Below, piece after piece: positions 31,965-39,533 of a stretch of 41,767 nt of DNA. The notes beneath the pieces are model-generated. The model did no database searches and was not told where the DNA came from. It saw nothing but the letters and a program-made list of their open reading frames with translations. Origin of the DNA: Pseudarthrobacter phenanthrenivorans (GTDB taxonomy: Bacteria; Actinomycetota; Actinomycetes; Actinomycetales; Micrococcaceae); contig NZ_JWTB01000028.1 of assembly GCF_000813845.1 (NCBI RefSeq), positions 1 through 41,767 of the forward strand. The letters are read 5' to 3'. Position numbers and translations under genes: made by a program. Numbering within the stretch: the stretch's first letter is position 1; each line of letters opens with the position of its first letter.

Positions 31965-32828
31965 ATGACGTCTACCATCGCCGCCGAAACCGTTAGGCCG
32001 GAACGCAATATCCCCGCAGAGATCGCCCGCTCCTGGCTGCTGGTCAATGCCATGAAGACGGAGCTTTTCGACCAGTCGGCCGTCTCGCGCGCCGACTCGA
32101 TCATCCTGGATATTGAAGACGCCGTAGACCCGTCGCAGAAGGACCAGGCCCGCGGCAACGTGATCGACTGGCTGACCGCCGGCGGCAAAGCCTGGGTCCG
32201 GATCAACGACGCCACCAGCCCGTTCTGGGCCGACGACCTCGCGGGCCTCCGCGGCACCCCCGGCCTGCTGGGCGTCATGCTCGCCAAGACCGAATCGGCG
32301 GACCAGGTCACGGAAAGCTACCACAGAATGGACGGCAAGACCCCCGTTATTCCGCTGGTGGAATCCGCCGTCGGCATCGAGGAAGCCAACCACATCGCCA
32401 AGGCCCAGGGCGCGTTCCGCCTGGCCTTCGGTTCCGGTGACTTCCGCCGCGATACCGGCATGGCCGCCACCCAGGAGGCCATGGCCTACCCGCGCGCCAA
32501 GCTGGTCGTCGCCAGCCGCGTGGGCAACCTGCCGGGCCCCATTGACGGCCCCACGGTCGGAACCAACCACCCCATCCTGCGCGAGCAGACCGGCATCACG
32601 GTGATGATGGGCATGACCGGCAAGCTCTGCCTCGCCATCGACCAGACCCCGGTCATCAACGAGGTCATCAGCCCCACGCCGTCCGATGTCGCCTGGGCCA
32701 CCGACTTCATGAACGATTTCGAAGCCAACGGCCGCGTCATCCGTGACGGCTCCGACCTGCCCCGCCTGGGCCGCGCTGAGAAGATCATGAAGCTCGCGGT
32801 GGCCTTTGGGGTGCAGCCCGCGCTGTAG
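31965..32828 (+). CDS. HpcH/HpaI-family CoA ester lyase (citrate lyase beta-like)
   Basis: 287 residues, a TIM-barrel lyase. SIILDIEDAVDPSQKDQAR (about 45-63) carries the acidic metal-binding positions, and WVRINDATSPFWADDL, VIPLVESAVGIEEAN (metal-binding Glu) and LAFGSGDFRRDTGM follow. The family cleaves acyl-CoA thioesters such as malyl-CoA or citramalyl-CoA with Mg2+. No CitF or CitD genes are nearby, so it is a stand-alone enzyme and the substrate is open. It starts with a leaderless-type promoter box and is followed 27 bp later by the DUF2797 gene. Confidence 0.88.
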   Translation: MTSTIAAETVRPERNIPAEIARSWLLVNAMKTELFDQSAVSRADSIILDIEDAVDPSQKDQARGNVIDWLTAGGKAWVRINDATSPFWADDLAGLRGTPGLLGVMLAKTESADQVTESYHRMDGKTPVIPLVESAVGIEEANHIAKAQGAFRLAFGSGDFRRDTGMAATQEAMAYPRAKLVVASRVGNLPGPIDGPTVGTNHPILREQTGITVMMGMTGKLCLAIDQTPVINEVISPTPSDVAWATDFMNDFEANGRVIRDGSDLPRLGRAEKIMKLAVAFGVQPAL

Positions 32829-32855
32829 CGCCCACCCATCACTTCAGGAGACCCC

Positions 32856-33797
32856 GTGACCGATGCCCGCTATCTGGTCCACGGGGTCTTTTGGGACGGG
32901 CCGCAGGCTTCGAAACCAGCGGATGACGCCGGCGCTCCCGTCCTGCGCCTGCAGTCACCGGACGGTGGCTTCCGGCAGCTCAGCCTCAGGGCGGGCAGCC
33001 GGCTCGGCTTCAAGGTGGTGGAACCCGGCCGGTTCTGCCTGGGCCACGTCCGGGTCCAGCCGGGCAGCTCCCGCAGCCATATTCTCTGCTCGCGGGCCGC
33101 CCCGGCGGAACGGGGCAAGCAGTGTGAGCGCTGCTTTGTGCTGGACGAAGCCCGCCTGATGCACGACTTCCACCGCGGCGGACGGGTCACGCCGGGCCTG
33201 CGCGAGTACTTGATGCAGGAACACTGGCTGTACGTGGCCACGTTCGCCGGCGGCGCCACCAAGGTGGGAACGGCGTCCGGGCCGCGGAAATGGAACCGGC
33301 TCGCCGAGCAGGGGGCCGCCGCCGCGCAATACGTTGCCCGGGCTGACGAGGGCCGGGTGGTGCGGATCCTCGAGGACCTGGTGACGGCCGGGGCGGGCCT
33401 TACCCAGCAGGTGCGCACCGCGGCAAAGGCCGAGGGCCTGCTGCGGCCGCTTCCGGCCCCGCAGCTGACCGCGGTCAACGCCGGCGCCGCCGACAAGGTG
33501 CGTCAACTGCTGGCCCGCACCGCGGTGGAGGGCTTTGACACCGTGACGGAACAGTGGGTCCGGCCCGCCCATGCCGATGGCCTGTATGGAAGCGACTCCC
33601 GGCACGCGTATCCGCATCCCCTGGAACGGGGACGCCACGGCTTCGCTGTTGCGGCCCTGAGCGGGCAGAACGCGCTGGCGCGGCTGGACGGCACGGACGC
33701 CGGGTTCGTGGTCAACCTGTCGCGGCTGGCCGGCCGGACCATAGTGCTGGGGGACTACGCCTCGGAAGTGCCGGCAGTCCAGGAATCCCTCTTCTAG
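32856..33797 (+). CDS. DUF2797 protein
   Basis: 313 residues from a GTG with AGGAGACCCC before it. A probable metal site is formed by Cys61, Cys78, Cys90 and Cys93 (ILCSR, GKQCERCFV) in the N-terminal third, followed by EHWLYVATFAGGATKVGTA and a helical region, and a small C-terminal domain (NLSRLAGRTIVLGDYASEV). I know of no established function for the family; Zn binding is inferred from the cysteines. It sits between the lyase gene and DUF3188 gene, cotranscribed with the former by spacing. Confidence 0.85.
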   Translation: MTDARYLVHGVFWDGPQASKPADDAGAPVLRLQSPDGGFRQLSLRAGSRLGFKVVEPGRFCLGHVRVQPGSSRSHILCSRAAPAERGKQCERCFVLDEARLMHDFHRGGRVTPGLREYLMQEHWLYVATFAGGATKVGTASGPRKWNRLAEQGAAAAQYVARADEGRVVRILEDLVTAGAGLTQQVRTAAKAEGLLRPLPAPQLTAVNAGAADKVRQLLARTAVEGFDTVTEQWVRPAHADGLYGSDSRHAYPHPLERGRHGFAVAALSGQNALARLDGTDAGFVVNLSRLAGRTIVLGDYASEVPAVQESLF

Positions 33798-33806
33798 CCT
33801 GCCCGG

Positions 33807-33812
33807 TAGACT
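33807..33812 (+). promoter_or_regulatory. -10 box TAGACT, DUF3188 gene
   Basis: GGGACG separates it from the GTG at 33819. Confidence 0.5.
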
Positions 33813-33818
33813 GGGACG

Positions 33819-34043
33819 GTGCTGAACGAATTCTGGGCCACCGCGCCAACCCGCTACAAAGTCCTGGTGTTCAGCGCGATGGGAATGATCGGCGTCGGCA
33901 TCATCCTCAACCTCATCGGCAACACCGGCGGCAACCAAACACTTGCCATGGCCTCGCTGCCCCTGATCGGACTGGGCCTCGTGCTGCACGTCGTCGGCCT
34001 CGTGGTCCGCGGGCAAGCGATCCGGAAAACCCTCAAGCGCTAG
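33819..34043 (+). CDS. DUF3188 small membrane protein
   Basis: A 74-residue protein with two membrane segments, about 16-32 (VLVFSAMGMIGVGIILN) and 44-62 (MASLPLIGLGLVLHVVGLV), joined by a short polar turn NTGGNQ, and a basic tail RGQAIRKTLKR. A GTG start preceded by TAGACT six bases upstream suggests leaderless translation. The length and pattern match the DUF3188 family of actinobacteria. Function unknown. It ends inside the convergent SulP gene, an 11-bp overlap. Confidence 0.8.
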   Translation: MLNEFWATAPTRYKVLVFSAMGMIGVGIILNLIGNTGGNQTLAMASLPLIGLGLVLHVVGLVVRGQAIRKTLKR

Positions 34044-35718
34044 CTGCTGCGTTCCGCAGGACATGGCTGCGGGCGTGCTCCACGGCATCGGGAAGGTGCT
34101 CGAACAGGTGTTTGTGGTGGCGCAGGGAACGGATCACCCCCACATTGGTCACCAGGGCCAGGTGGTCCGGCCGGACACCCTTGAGCAGGACCGTGATGCC
34201 GCGGAGTTCCAGTGCGGCGATAACCTCTACCAGCGCGTGCGCGCCGGTAGCATCAAGCATCCGCAGTTGCGAAAGCCTGATGATTGCAACCTGGACATCC
34301 CTGACCTGGCTGATTTCCTGCAGGATCCGTTCGGCGGCGCCAAAGAACATCGCGCCGTCCAGCCGCAGGACGGCGATGTGCTCATCCCCTTCGGCTGATG
34401 GTCCGGGGACCGGTTCCCGCTGTACGCCGCTGAGCGAGGCGAATTTACGCAGCGCGAAGAGCGCCGCCGCGGCAAGGCCGATCTGGATGGCAACGATCAG
34501 GTCGAAGGCAACGGTGATGACCGCCGTGAGGACGAAGACCGCCGCGTCTGCCCGCGTGGAGCGCAGGATGGCGGCGACGGTGCGCCGGGAAACCATCCTT
34601 ACGGCCGTGACCATCAGGACCCCACCCAGTGCCGCCAACGGGATGCGGCTGACCATTCCGGACGCCAGGTAGGTAATGCCCAGCAACACAACCGCATGGA
34701 CTGCCGCGGCAAGGCGCGTTCGTGCCCCGGAACGGACGTTGACGGCCGTCCTGGCGATGGCACCCGTTGCGGGCATGCCGCCGAACAGGCCGGCGGCGAT
34801 GGATGCCAGGCCCTGGCCGGTCAATTCACGATCCGGGCTGTAGGGTCCGGTGGGCCTGCCGTCCGGTCCGGCCATTCCCGCGGCCACCCTGGCTGAGAGC
34901 AGCGACTCGATGGCGGCAAGGACGGCGATTGCTGCCGCGGGCATGGCAAGGCTGCCCACAGAGTCCAGGTCCACGGTGGGCAAGGCCGGAGCGGGAAGGG
35001 CATGCGGCAGCGGGCCGATCCGCGGGACGTCCAGCTGCAGGAGTTCGGCCGACGCCGTGGCCAGGAGGACCGCGACCAGGCTGGCGGGAAGAGCCCGAAA
35101 GAGCTTTTGCAGCAGGACCATGACGACGGCGACCAGCACCACGAGCGCCAGCGTCAGCAGGACCGTGGGAGCCTGTGCGGCGGAGGCAGCTTCAACGGCA
35201 GCGACGACGGTGTTGTGCCCGGGGACGCCGGATGTGCCCGTTGCGAGCGGAATCTGCTGGAGGAAGATGATGGCCGCAATCCCCAGGGTGAAGCCCTCCA
35301 CCACAGGCCAGGGGATGAATGCCACGGCCCTGCCCAGGCCGCTGAATCCCATGAGGCACACCAACAGCCCTGCCATGAGTGAGAGCAGTGCCACGCTGCC
35401 CGGGCCATGGACTGCTACCACGGGCGCGAGGACCACCACCATGGCACCGGTAGGACCGGAAACCTGCACCGGTGACCCGCCCATGAGCGCTGCCACCAGC
35501 CCCGCCACGATGGCGGTGATGAGCCCCGTCTCGGCCCCCACGCCGGAACTGACGCCAAACGCGAGGGCAAGCGGCAGGGCGACGATCCCCACGGTGATGC
35601 CCGCCAGCAGGTCCGTGCGCCACGAGGCGCGGAGGCCGGCGTAGTCCTGCCGGGACGGGAGGAACCGGGTAAACCTCCTGGCGGCCTGGACGGTGGCCGG
35701 GACGGAGCCGGCGATCAC
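34033..35718 (-). CDS. SulP-family anion permease with STAS domain
   Basis: 561 residues. The membrane domain spans about 25-410: DLLAGITVGIVALPLALAFG is the SulP signature entry, VSGPTGAMVVVLAPV follows, and GLFGGMPATGAIARTAVNVR lies before the last segments. A STAS domain fills about 440-550 (HIAVLRLDGAMFFGAAERI, LRMLDATGAHAL). It carries sulfate or another oxyanion or bicarbonate; the substrate is not resolved by sequence. The start is GTG at 35718, overlapping the ArsR-like gene's stop by four bases, so the pair is one operon controlled by that regulator. It converges on DUF3188. Confidence 0.92.
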   Translation of the reverse strand: MIAGSVPATVQAARRFTRFLPSRQDYAGLRASWRTDLLAGITVGIVALPLALAFGVSSGVGAETGLITAIVAGLVAALMGGSPVQVSGPTGAMVVVLAPVVAVHGPGSVALLSLMAGLLVCLMGFSGLGRAVAFIPWPVVEGFTLGIAAIIFLQQIPLATGTSGVPGHNTVVAAVEAASAAQAPTVLLTLALVVLVAVVMVLLQKLFRALPASLVAVLLATASAELLQLDVPRIGPLPHALPAPALPTVDLDSVGSLAMPAAAIAVLAAIESLLSARVAAGMAGPDGRPTGPYSPDRELTGQGLASIAAGLFGGMPATGAIARTAVNVRSGARTRLAAAVHAVVLLGITYLASGMVSRIPLAALGGVLMVTAVRMVSRRTVAAILRSTRADAAVFVLTAVITVAFDLIVAIQIGLAAAALFALRKFASLSGVQREPVPGPSAEGDEHIAVLRLDGAMFFGAAERILQEISQVRDVQVAIIRLSQLRMLDATGAHALVEVIAALELRGITVLLKGVRPDHLALVTNVGVIRSLRHHKHLFEHLPDAVEHARSHVLRNAAASA

Positions 35719-36095
35719 GACTTTGACCCGCGGGAAAGGTGCTCCGCCGGCAGCTGCTGGGCCAGCCGGAGCTGTTCGTTCGATTCCGACAGGCTGTCCA
35801 GGAGGAAGGTCCGCGCGATCGCGAGCAGTTGCGAGACCCCCGGGTGCGCCAGTTGGTAGGTCACGGCGTTGGCCGTGCGAACGGAGGTCACAACCTTGTG
35901 CCTGCGCAGCGTGGCAAGGTGCTGGGAGAGGTGCGAGGCTTCAAGGCCCGTCTCCGCCAAAAGGTAACTGACGGCGGCGGTTTCCCCCGGAGCTGCGGCC
36001 AGCAGTTCAAGGATCCGGATCCGTGCCGGATGCGCCAGGCCCTTGAACAGATTGGCTTTGATCTCATACAGCGGCGCTTGGGCGGAAGACAGCAA
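35715..36095 (-). CDS. ArsR/SmtB-family regulator without cysteines
   Basis: 126 residues. The winged helix spans about 17-85: LFKGLAHPARIRILELLAAA, then TGLEASHLSQHLATLRRHKVV as the recognition helix, and the wing SVRTANAVTYQLAHP. There are no cysteines, so the classic thiol metal sites are missing; a metal-independent or His/Asp-based signal is more likely. The start is TTG at 36095 with GGAG eight bases before it; no ATG lies in the first conserved part. It is cotranscribed with SulP and a perfect palindrome lies just upstream, so it probably autoregulates the operon. Confidence 0.88.
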   Translation of the reverse strand: MLSSAQAPLYEIKANLFKGLAHPARIRILELLAAAPGETAAVSYLLAETGLEASHLSQHLATLRRHKVVTSVRTANAVTYQLAHPGVSQLLAIARTFLLDSLSESNEQLRLAQQLPAEHLSRGSKS

Positions 36096-36123
36096 GGGAG
36101 GAACTCCAACCGGATTGATGGAT

Positions 36124-36137
36124 TGATGATTTCATCA
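36124..36137. promoter_or_regulatory. candidate ArsR operator
   Basis: TGATGATTTCATCA, a perfect 6-2-6 inverted repeat 28 bases before the ArsR-like gene's TTG. A direct repeat GATTGATG lies at 36113-36120 and 36121-36128. It also sits in the gap shared with hadA, so hadA could be affected. Confidence 0.65.
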
Positions 36138-36177
36138 TATCAGTGGGTTGCGCGCGTTGTTCCGCGAAGGCCGGCGA

Positions 36178-36183
36178 TAGGCT
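36178..36183 (+). promoter_or_regulatory. -10 box TAGGCT, hadA
   Basis: GGAAGCC separates it from the ATG at 36191. Confidence 0.55.
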
Positions 36184-36190
36184 GGAAGCC

Positions 36191-36652
36191 ATGACTATCA
36201 ATCCGGATCTGCAGGGCCGAAGCTACCCTGCCGCAGAGGTGTATGACGTTGGCCGCGAAAAAATCCGCGAGTTCGCCCGCGCCGTGAAGGCCACCCACCC
36301 CGCACACTTCGATGTCGACGCAGCCAGGGGCCTGGGACATCCCGACCTGGTGGCGCCTCCCACCTTCGCGATCATCATCGCCCAGCGGGCCGACGCCCAG
36401 CTCATCGAGGATCCGGAAGCAGGCATCGACTTCTCCCGCGTGGTCCACGCCGACCAGCGCTTCACCCATCACCGGCCCGTCGTCGCCGGAGACCGCCTCG
36501 TAGCCGAGCTGCACGTCGACGGCGTCCGGGCCATGGGCGGCGGCGCCATGATCACCACCCGCTCGGAAATCTTCGCCCTCAGCGGCGGGGACTCCCGGGA
36601 GCCGGTCGCCACCACCACGTCATCCATCCTGGTCCGCGGAGAGGGACAGTAA
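36191..36652 (+). CDS. hadA: FAS1-like MaoC dehydratase subunit, HadA type
   Basis: 153 residues. A single hot-dog domain begins MTINPDLQGRSYPAAEVYDV, with GREKIREFARAV and PPTFAIIIAQRA, and VVHADQRFTHHRPVVAGDRL (shown in parts: VVHADQRFTHHRP, VVAGDRL) typical of UPF0336/HadA-like subunits. It lacks the catalytic D...H pair of MaoC and provides substrate binding to the catalytic partner HadB. In mycobacteria the complex dehydrates 3-hydroxyacyl intermediates of fatty acid elongation; an analogous role here is inferred. It is followed by hadB after two bases. Confidence 0.88.
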   Translation: MTINPDLQGRSYPAAEVYDVGREKIREFARAVKATHPAHFDVDAARGLGHPDLVAPPTFAIIIAQRADAQLIEDPEAGIDFSRVVHADQRFTHHRPVVAGDRLVAELHVDGVRAMGGGAMITTRSEIFALSGGDSREPVATTTSSILVRGEGQ

Positions 36653-36654
36653 CC

Positions 36655-37092
36655 ATGAGCCCCAGCTTCAACGAACTCAGCGCCGGCCAGGAGATCGGCA
36701 GCCGCACCATCGAGGTCACCCGCACCGACCTCGTCAAGTACGCCGGGGCGTCCGGTGACTTCAACCCCATCCACTGGAACGAGGCCTTCGCTACCAGCGT
36801 GGAACTGCCCGGCGTGATCGCGCACGGCATGTTCACCATGGGCTCCGCTGTGCAGCTGGTGACCGACTGGGCGGGCGACCCCGCCGCCGTCGTCGATTTC
36901 CAGACCCGCTTCACCAAGCCCGTCCTGGTCGAGGACACCACCGGCACCGAGCGGCCCGGCGCCACCATCGAGGTCAGCGGCACCGTCGGAAAGCTCGACG
37001 CCGATACGGGCACCGCCCGCGTGGACCTTACCGTGGTGGCGGCGGGCCAGAAGGTCCTGATGAAGGCCCAGGCCCTCGTCAAGCTGTCCTGA
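36655..37092 (+). CDS. hadB: MaoC dehydratase, HadB-type catalytic subunit
   Basis: 145 residues, hot-dog fold. GASGDFNPIHWNE (about 31-43) holds the catalytic pair Asp35 and His40 of hydratase 2/MaoC enzymes, followed by GVIAHGMFTMG and the strand DFQTRFTKPVLVEDT. It forms a heterodimer with HadA and dehydrates 3-hydroxyacyl thioesters. ATG at 36655, two bases after hadA, so translation is coupled. The same operon continues with an MFS gene starting 11 bases downstream. Confidence 0.92.
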   Translation: MSPSFNELSAGQEIGSRTIEVTRTDLVKYAGASGDFNPIHWNEAFATSVELPGVIAHGMFTMGSAVQLVTDWAGDPAAVVDFQTRFTKPVLVEDTTGTERPGATIEVSGTVGKLDADTGTARVDLTVVAAGQKVLMKAQALVKLS

Positions 37093-37102
37093 GCTGCAAC
37101 CT

Positions 37103-38377
37103 TTGACCACTCCTGCAGGAACCACCGCAACGGCCGGGCAGGTCACGCACTGGCGGAACGCCGTGGTGGTGGCCTACGGGGCCAGCGGCCTGGCCTTCGC
37201 ATCCTGGGTGTCCCGGCTGCCCGCCATCCGGGACACCCTGGACCTCAGCCCGGGCACCATCGGCGCCATCCTGCTGTGCATGACCCTGGGCTCCTTCGCC
37301 TCCGTCTCCGCTTCCGGGCTCATCGTGCTGCGGCTGGGATCCAAACGCACCATCCGGACCGGCAGCATCATGGTCGGTGTTGGCTTGCTGACGGCGGGTT
37401 TTGGCACAACCGTGCTGGCAAGTCCGGTGGCCACCGCACTTGGCCTGGCCATCATCGGTCTCGGCACGGGAAGCTGGAACACGGCGTCGAATGTGGAAGG
37501 TGCGGCCGTGGAACGCGCCGTCGGCCGGCACATCATGCCCCGGCTGCACGGGGCGTTCAGCCTGGGAACCGTGGCCGGAGCGGGACTCGGTGCCGCTGCA
37601 GCAGCCCTCGCAATGCCGGTGTTCTGGCACCTGGCCGCCGCGGGCGCCGTCGTGTCCGTATCGGTGGCCACGGCGGCATCCTGGTTCCGCGCGGACATCA
37701 CCCCGCTGCCGGACGAACGGTCGTATTCCCCGGACAACTTCGAGGACCCCAGTACCGGGCCCATCCCGGTGATCCCGGCCCCGGGCCCCGGGGAGGCGCC
37801 GCTGGACAACAAGCGGAAAATCGCCCAGGCCTGGCGGGACCGCCGGACCCTGCTGCTCGGTGTCCTGGTGCTGGGCCTCGCCCTGGCCGAGGGCGCCGCA
37901 GGGGACTGGGTGGCGCTGGCCCTGGCCGACGGCCACGGGCAGAGCGATGCTGCCGGTGCCGCCGGCTACGGCCTCTTCGTCACGTTCATGACCATCGGCC
38001 GGTTCGCCGGAACCTTGTTGCTGGACAGATTCGGCAGGGTTCCCGTGATGCGCTGGTGCGCTGCCATGGCTGTGCTGGGACTGGGCATCTTCGTCTTTGC
38101 GCCGGTGCCGTGGCTAGCCTACGCGGGGCTCGCACTGTGGGGCCTGGGAGCATCCCTGGGCTTCCCGGTGGGCATGTCCGCCGCTGCCGACGACCCCGCC
38201 ATGGCTGCCGCCCGGGTGTCCGTGGTGTCCACCATCGGTTATGCGGCATTTCTGTGCGGGCCGCCGCTGCTGGGGCTGCTGGCCGAGCATGTGGGCATCC
38301 TGCATTCGCTGCTGGCCGTGATGGTGATGCTCGCGGTGAGCTTTGTCCTCTCCCCGGTGGCCCGGAAGCTGGCCTAG
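37103..38377 (+). CDS. MFS transporter
   Basis: 424 residues with about twelve membrane segments in two halves joined by a cytoplasmic loop around 205-240 (PLPDERSYSPDNFEDP). Early motif GLAFASWVSRLPAIRDTL and middle VLRLGSKRTIRTGSIMVG match the MFS pattern, and DRFGRVPVMRWCAAMAVLG is the equivalent in the second half. The start is TTG at 37103, 11 bases after hadB; an alternative GTG inside would shorten the N-terminus. Substrate unknown. It is cotranscribed with hadAB by spacing, though a functional link is not obvious. Confidence 0.87.
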   Translation: MTTPAGTTATAGQVTHWRNAVVVAYGASGLAFASWVSRLPAIRDTLDLSPGTIGAILLCMTLGSFASVSASGLIVLRLGSKRTIRTGSIMVGVGLLTAGFGTTVLASPVATALGLAIIGLGTGSWNTASNVEGAAVERAVGRHIMPRLHGAFSLGTVAGAGLGAAAAALAMPVFWHLAAAGAVVSVSVATAASWFRADITPLPDERSYSPDNFEDPSTGPIPVIPAPGPGEAPLDNKRKIAQAWRDRRTLLLGVLVLGLALAEGAAGDWVALALADGHGQSDAAGAAGYGLFVTFMTIGRFAGTLLLDRFGRVPVMRWCAAMAVLGLGIFVFAPVPWLAYAGLALWGLGASLGFPVGMSAAADDPAMAAARVSVVSTIGYAAFLCGPPLLGLLAEHVGILHSLLAVMVMLAVSFVLSPVARKLA

Positions 38378-38388
38378 CTACTGCGTTG

Positions 38389-38412
38389 TACTGCGCCCCC
38401 GCAGTAACTTTT
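38389..38412 (+). terminator. probable terminator of the hadA-hadB-MFS operon
   Basis: TACTGCG-CCCC-CGCAGTA is a perfect 7-bp hairpin followed by ACTTTT. It lies inside the murB promoter region. Confidence 0.6.
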
Positions 38413-38422
38413 CAAGTAACGT
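38404..38422 (+). promoter_or_regulatory. murB promoter: tandem GTAAC and -10 box TAACGT
   Basis: GTAAC occurs at 38404-38408 and 38416-38420, a 12-base period, and the second copy is part of TAACGT (38417-38422), six bases before the GTG. Tandem GTAAC is reminiscent of MtrA-type sites, but two copies are weak evidence. Confidence 0.4.
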
Positions 38423-38428
38423 GGACAG

Positions 38429-39496
38429 GTGACTTCCACGCTTCTTTCCTCCCTGACCACCTCCGCCGTCGGAGGCCCTGCCGGCAAGTACATCGAGGCC
38501 CGTACCGAGGCTGAGATCATCGACGCGGTCCGCTCGGCGGATGCCGCAGGGGAACAGGTCCTGATCGTCAGCGGCGGCTCCAACCTCCTGGTGTCCGACG
38601 ACGGGTTCCCCGGGACCGTCATCAGGATCGCTTCCGAGGGGTTTACGGTCAACGCCGAGGACTCATGCGGGGGAGTGGCCGTGGTGGTCCAGGCCGGCCA
38701 CAACTGGGACAGGCTGGTGGAGCACGCGGTACGCCACGCCTGGTCGGGAATCGAGGCGTTGTCCGGCATTCCGGGTTCCACGGGCGCGACGCCTGTCCAG
38801 AACGTGGGTGCGTACGGGGCAGATGTTTCCCAGACCATCGCGGCCGTCCGCACCTGGGACCGTGAGCGGAACGCCGTGCAGACCTTCACCAACTCCGAGC
38901 TGAAGTTCGGCTACCGGGACTCCATCCTCAAGCAAACCACGGTCAACGGCTCGCCGCGGTACGTGGTCCTCACCGTCGAGTTTCAGCTGCCGCTGGGGCG
39001 GATGAGCGCGCCGATCCGGTACGCCGAGCTGGCCCGGGCCCTCAACGTGGAAGTGGGCCAGCGCGCCTACGCGAACGATGTCCGCCGGGAAGTCCTCCGC
39101 CTGCGCGCTTCCAAGGGGATGGTGTGGGACGCAGCTGACCGGGACACTTACTCCACCGGCTCCTTCTTCACCAACCCGATCGTGCCGGCCGACGTGGCGG
39201 ACAAGCTGCCGGAATCCGCTCCACGCTACCCGGCGGGGCAGGACGGGCTTGTGAAACTTTCGGCAGCGTGGCTGATCGACCAGGCCGGCTTCGGGAAGGG
39301 CTTCGGCCTGGAAGACGATGGCGTGGCCGGTGGCCGGGCGTCGCTGTCCACCAAGCACACCCTGGCCATCACCAACCGCGGCTCCGCCAGCGCCGCCGAC
39401 ATGGTGGCTGTCGCGCGGGAAGTGCGTGCCGGCGTCGAACACCGCTTTGGCATCCGGCTCCACCCGGAGCCGCTGCTCATCGGCCTCGAACTCTAG
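38429..39496 (+). CDS. murB: UDP-N-acetylmuramate dehydrogenase
   Basis: 355 residues, FAD enzyme reducing UDP-GlcNAc-enolpyruvate with NADPH in peptidoglycan precursor synthesis. The FAD domain shows SGGSNLLVSDDGFPGTVI and IPGSTGATPVQNVGAYGAD; the C-terminal MurB domain has the catalytic Ser in STGSFFTNP and the late Glu in IRLHPEPLLIG. Start is GTG at 38429 with the promoter box six bases before it. It lies next to hadA/hadB as in many actinobacteria. Slightly longer than E. coli MurB, within the family range. Confidence 0.96.
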   Translation: MTSTLLSSLTTSAVGGPAGKYIEARTEAEIIDAVRSADAAGEQVLIVSGGSNLLVSDDGFPGTVIRIASEGFTVNAEDSCGGVAVVVQAGHNWDRLVEHAVRHAWSGIEALSGIPGSTGATPVQNVGAYGADVSQTIAAVRTWDRERNAVQTFTNSELKFGYRDSILKQTTVNGSPRYVVLTVEFQLPLGRMSAPIRYAELARALNVEVGQRAYANDVRREVLRLRASKGMVWDAADRDTYSTGSFFTNPIVPADVADKLPESAPRYPAGQDGLVKLSAAWLIDQAGFGKGFGLEDDGVAGGRASLSTKHTLAITNRGSASAADMVAVAREVRAGVEHRFGIRLHPEPLLIGLEL

Positions 39497-39521
39497 CCAC
39501 CCGCGCCGCTGCGCCCCGGCC

Positions 39522-39527
39522 TAGGAT
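39522..39527 (+). promoter_or_regulatory. -10 box TAGGAT, AlkZ-like gene
   Basis: GGGCGC separates it from the ATG at 39534; 25 bases separate the murB stop from this box. Confidence 0.5.
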
Positions 39528-39533
39528 GGGCGC

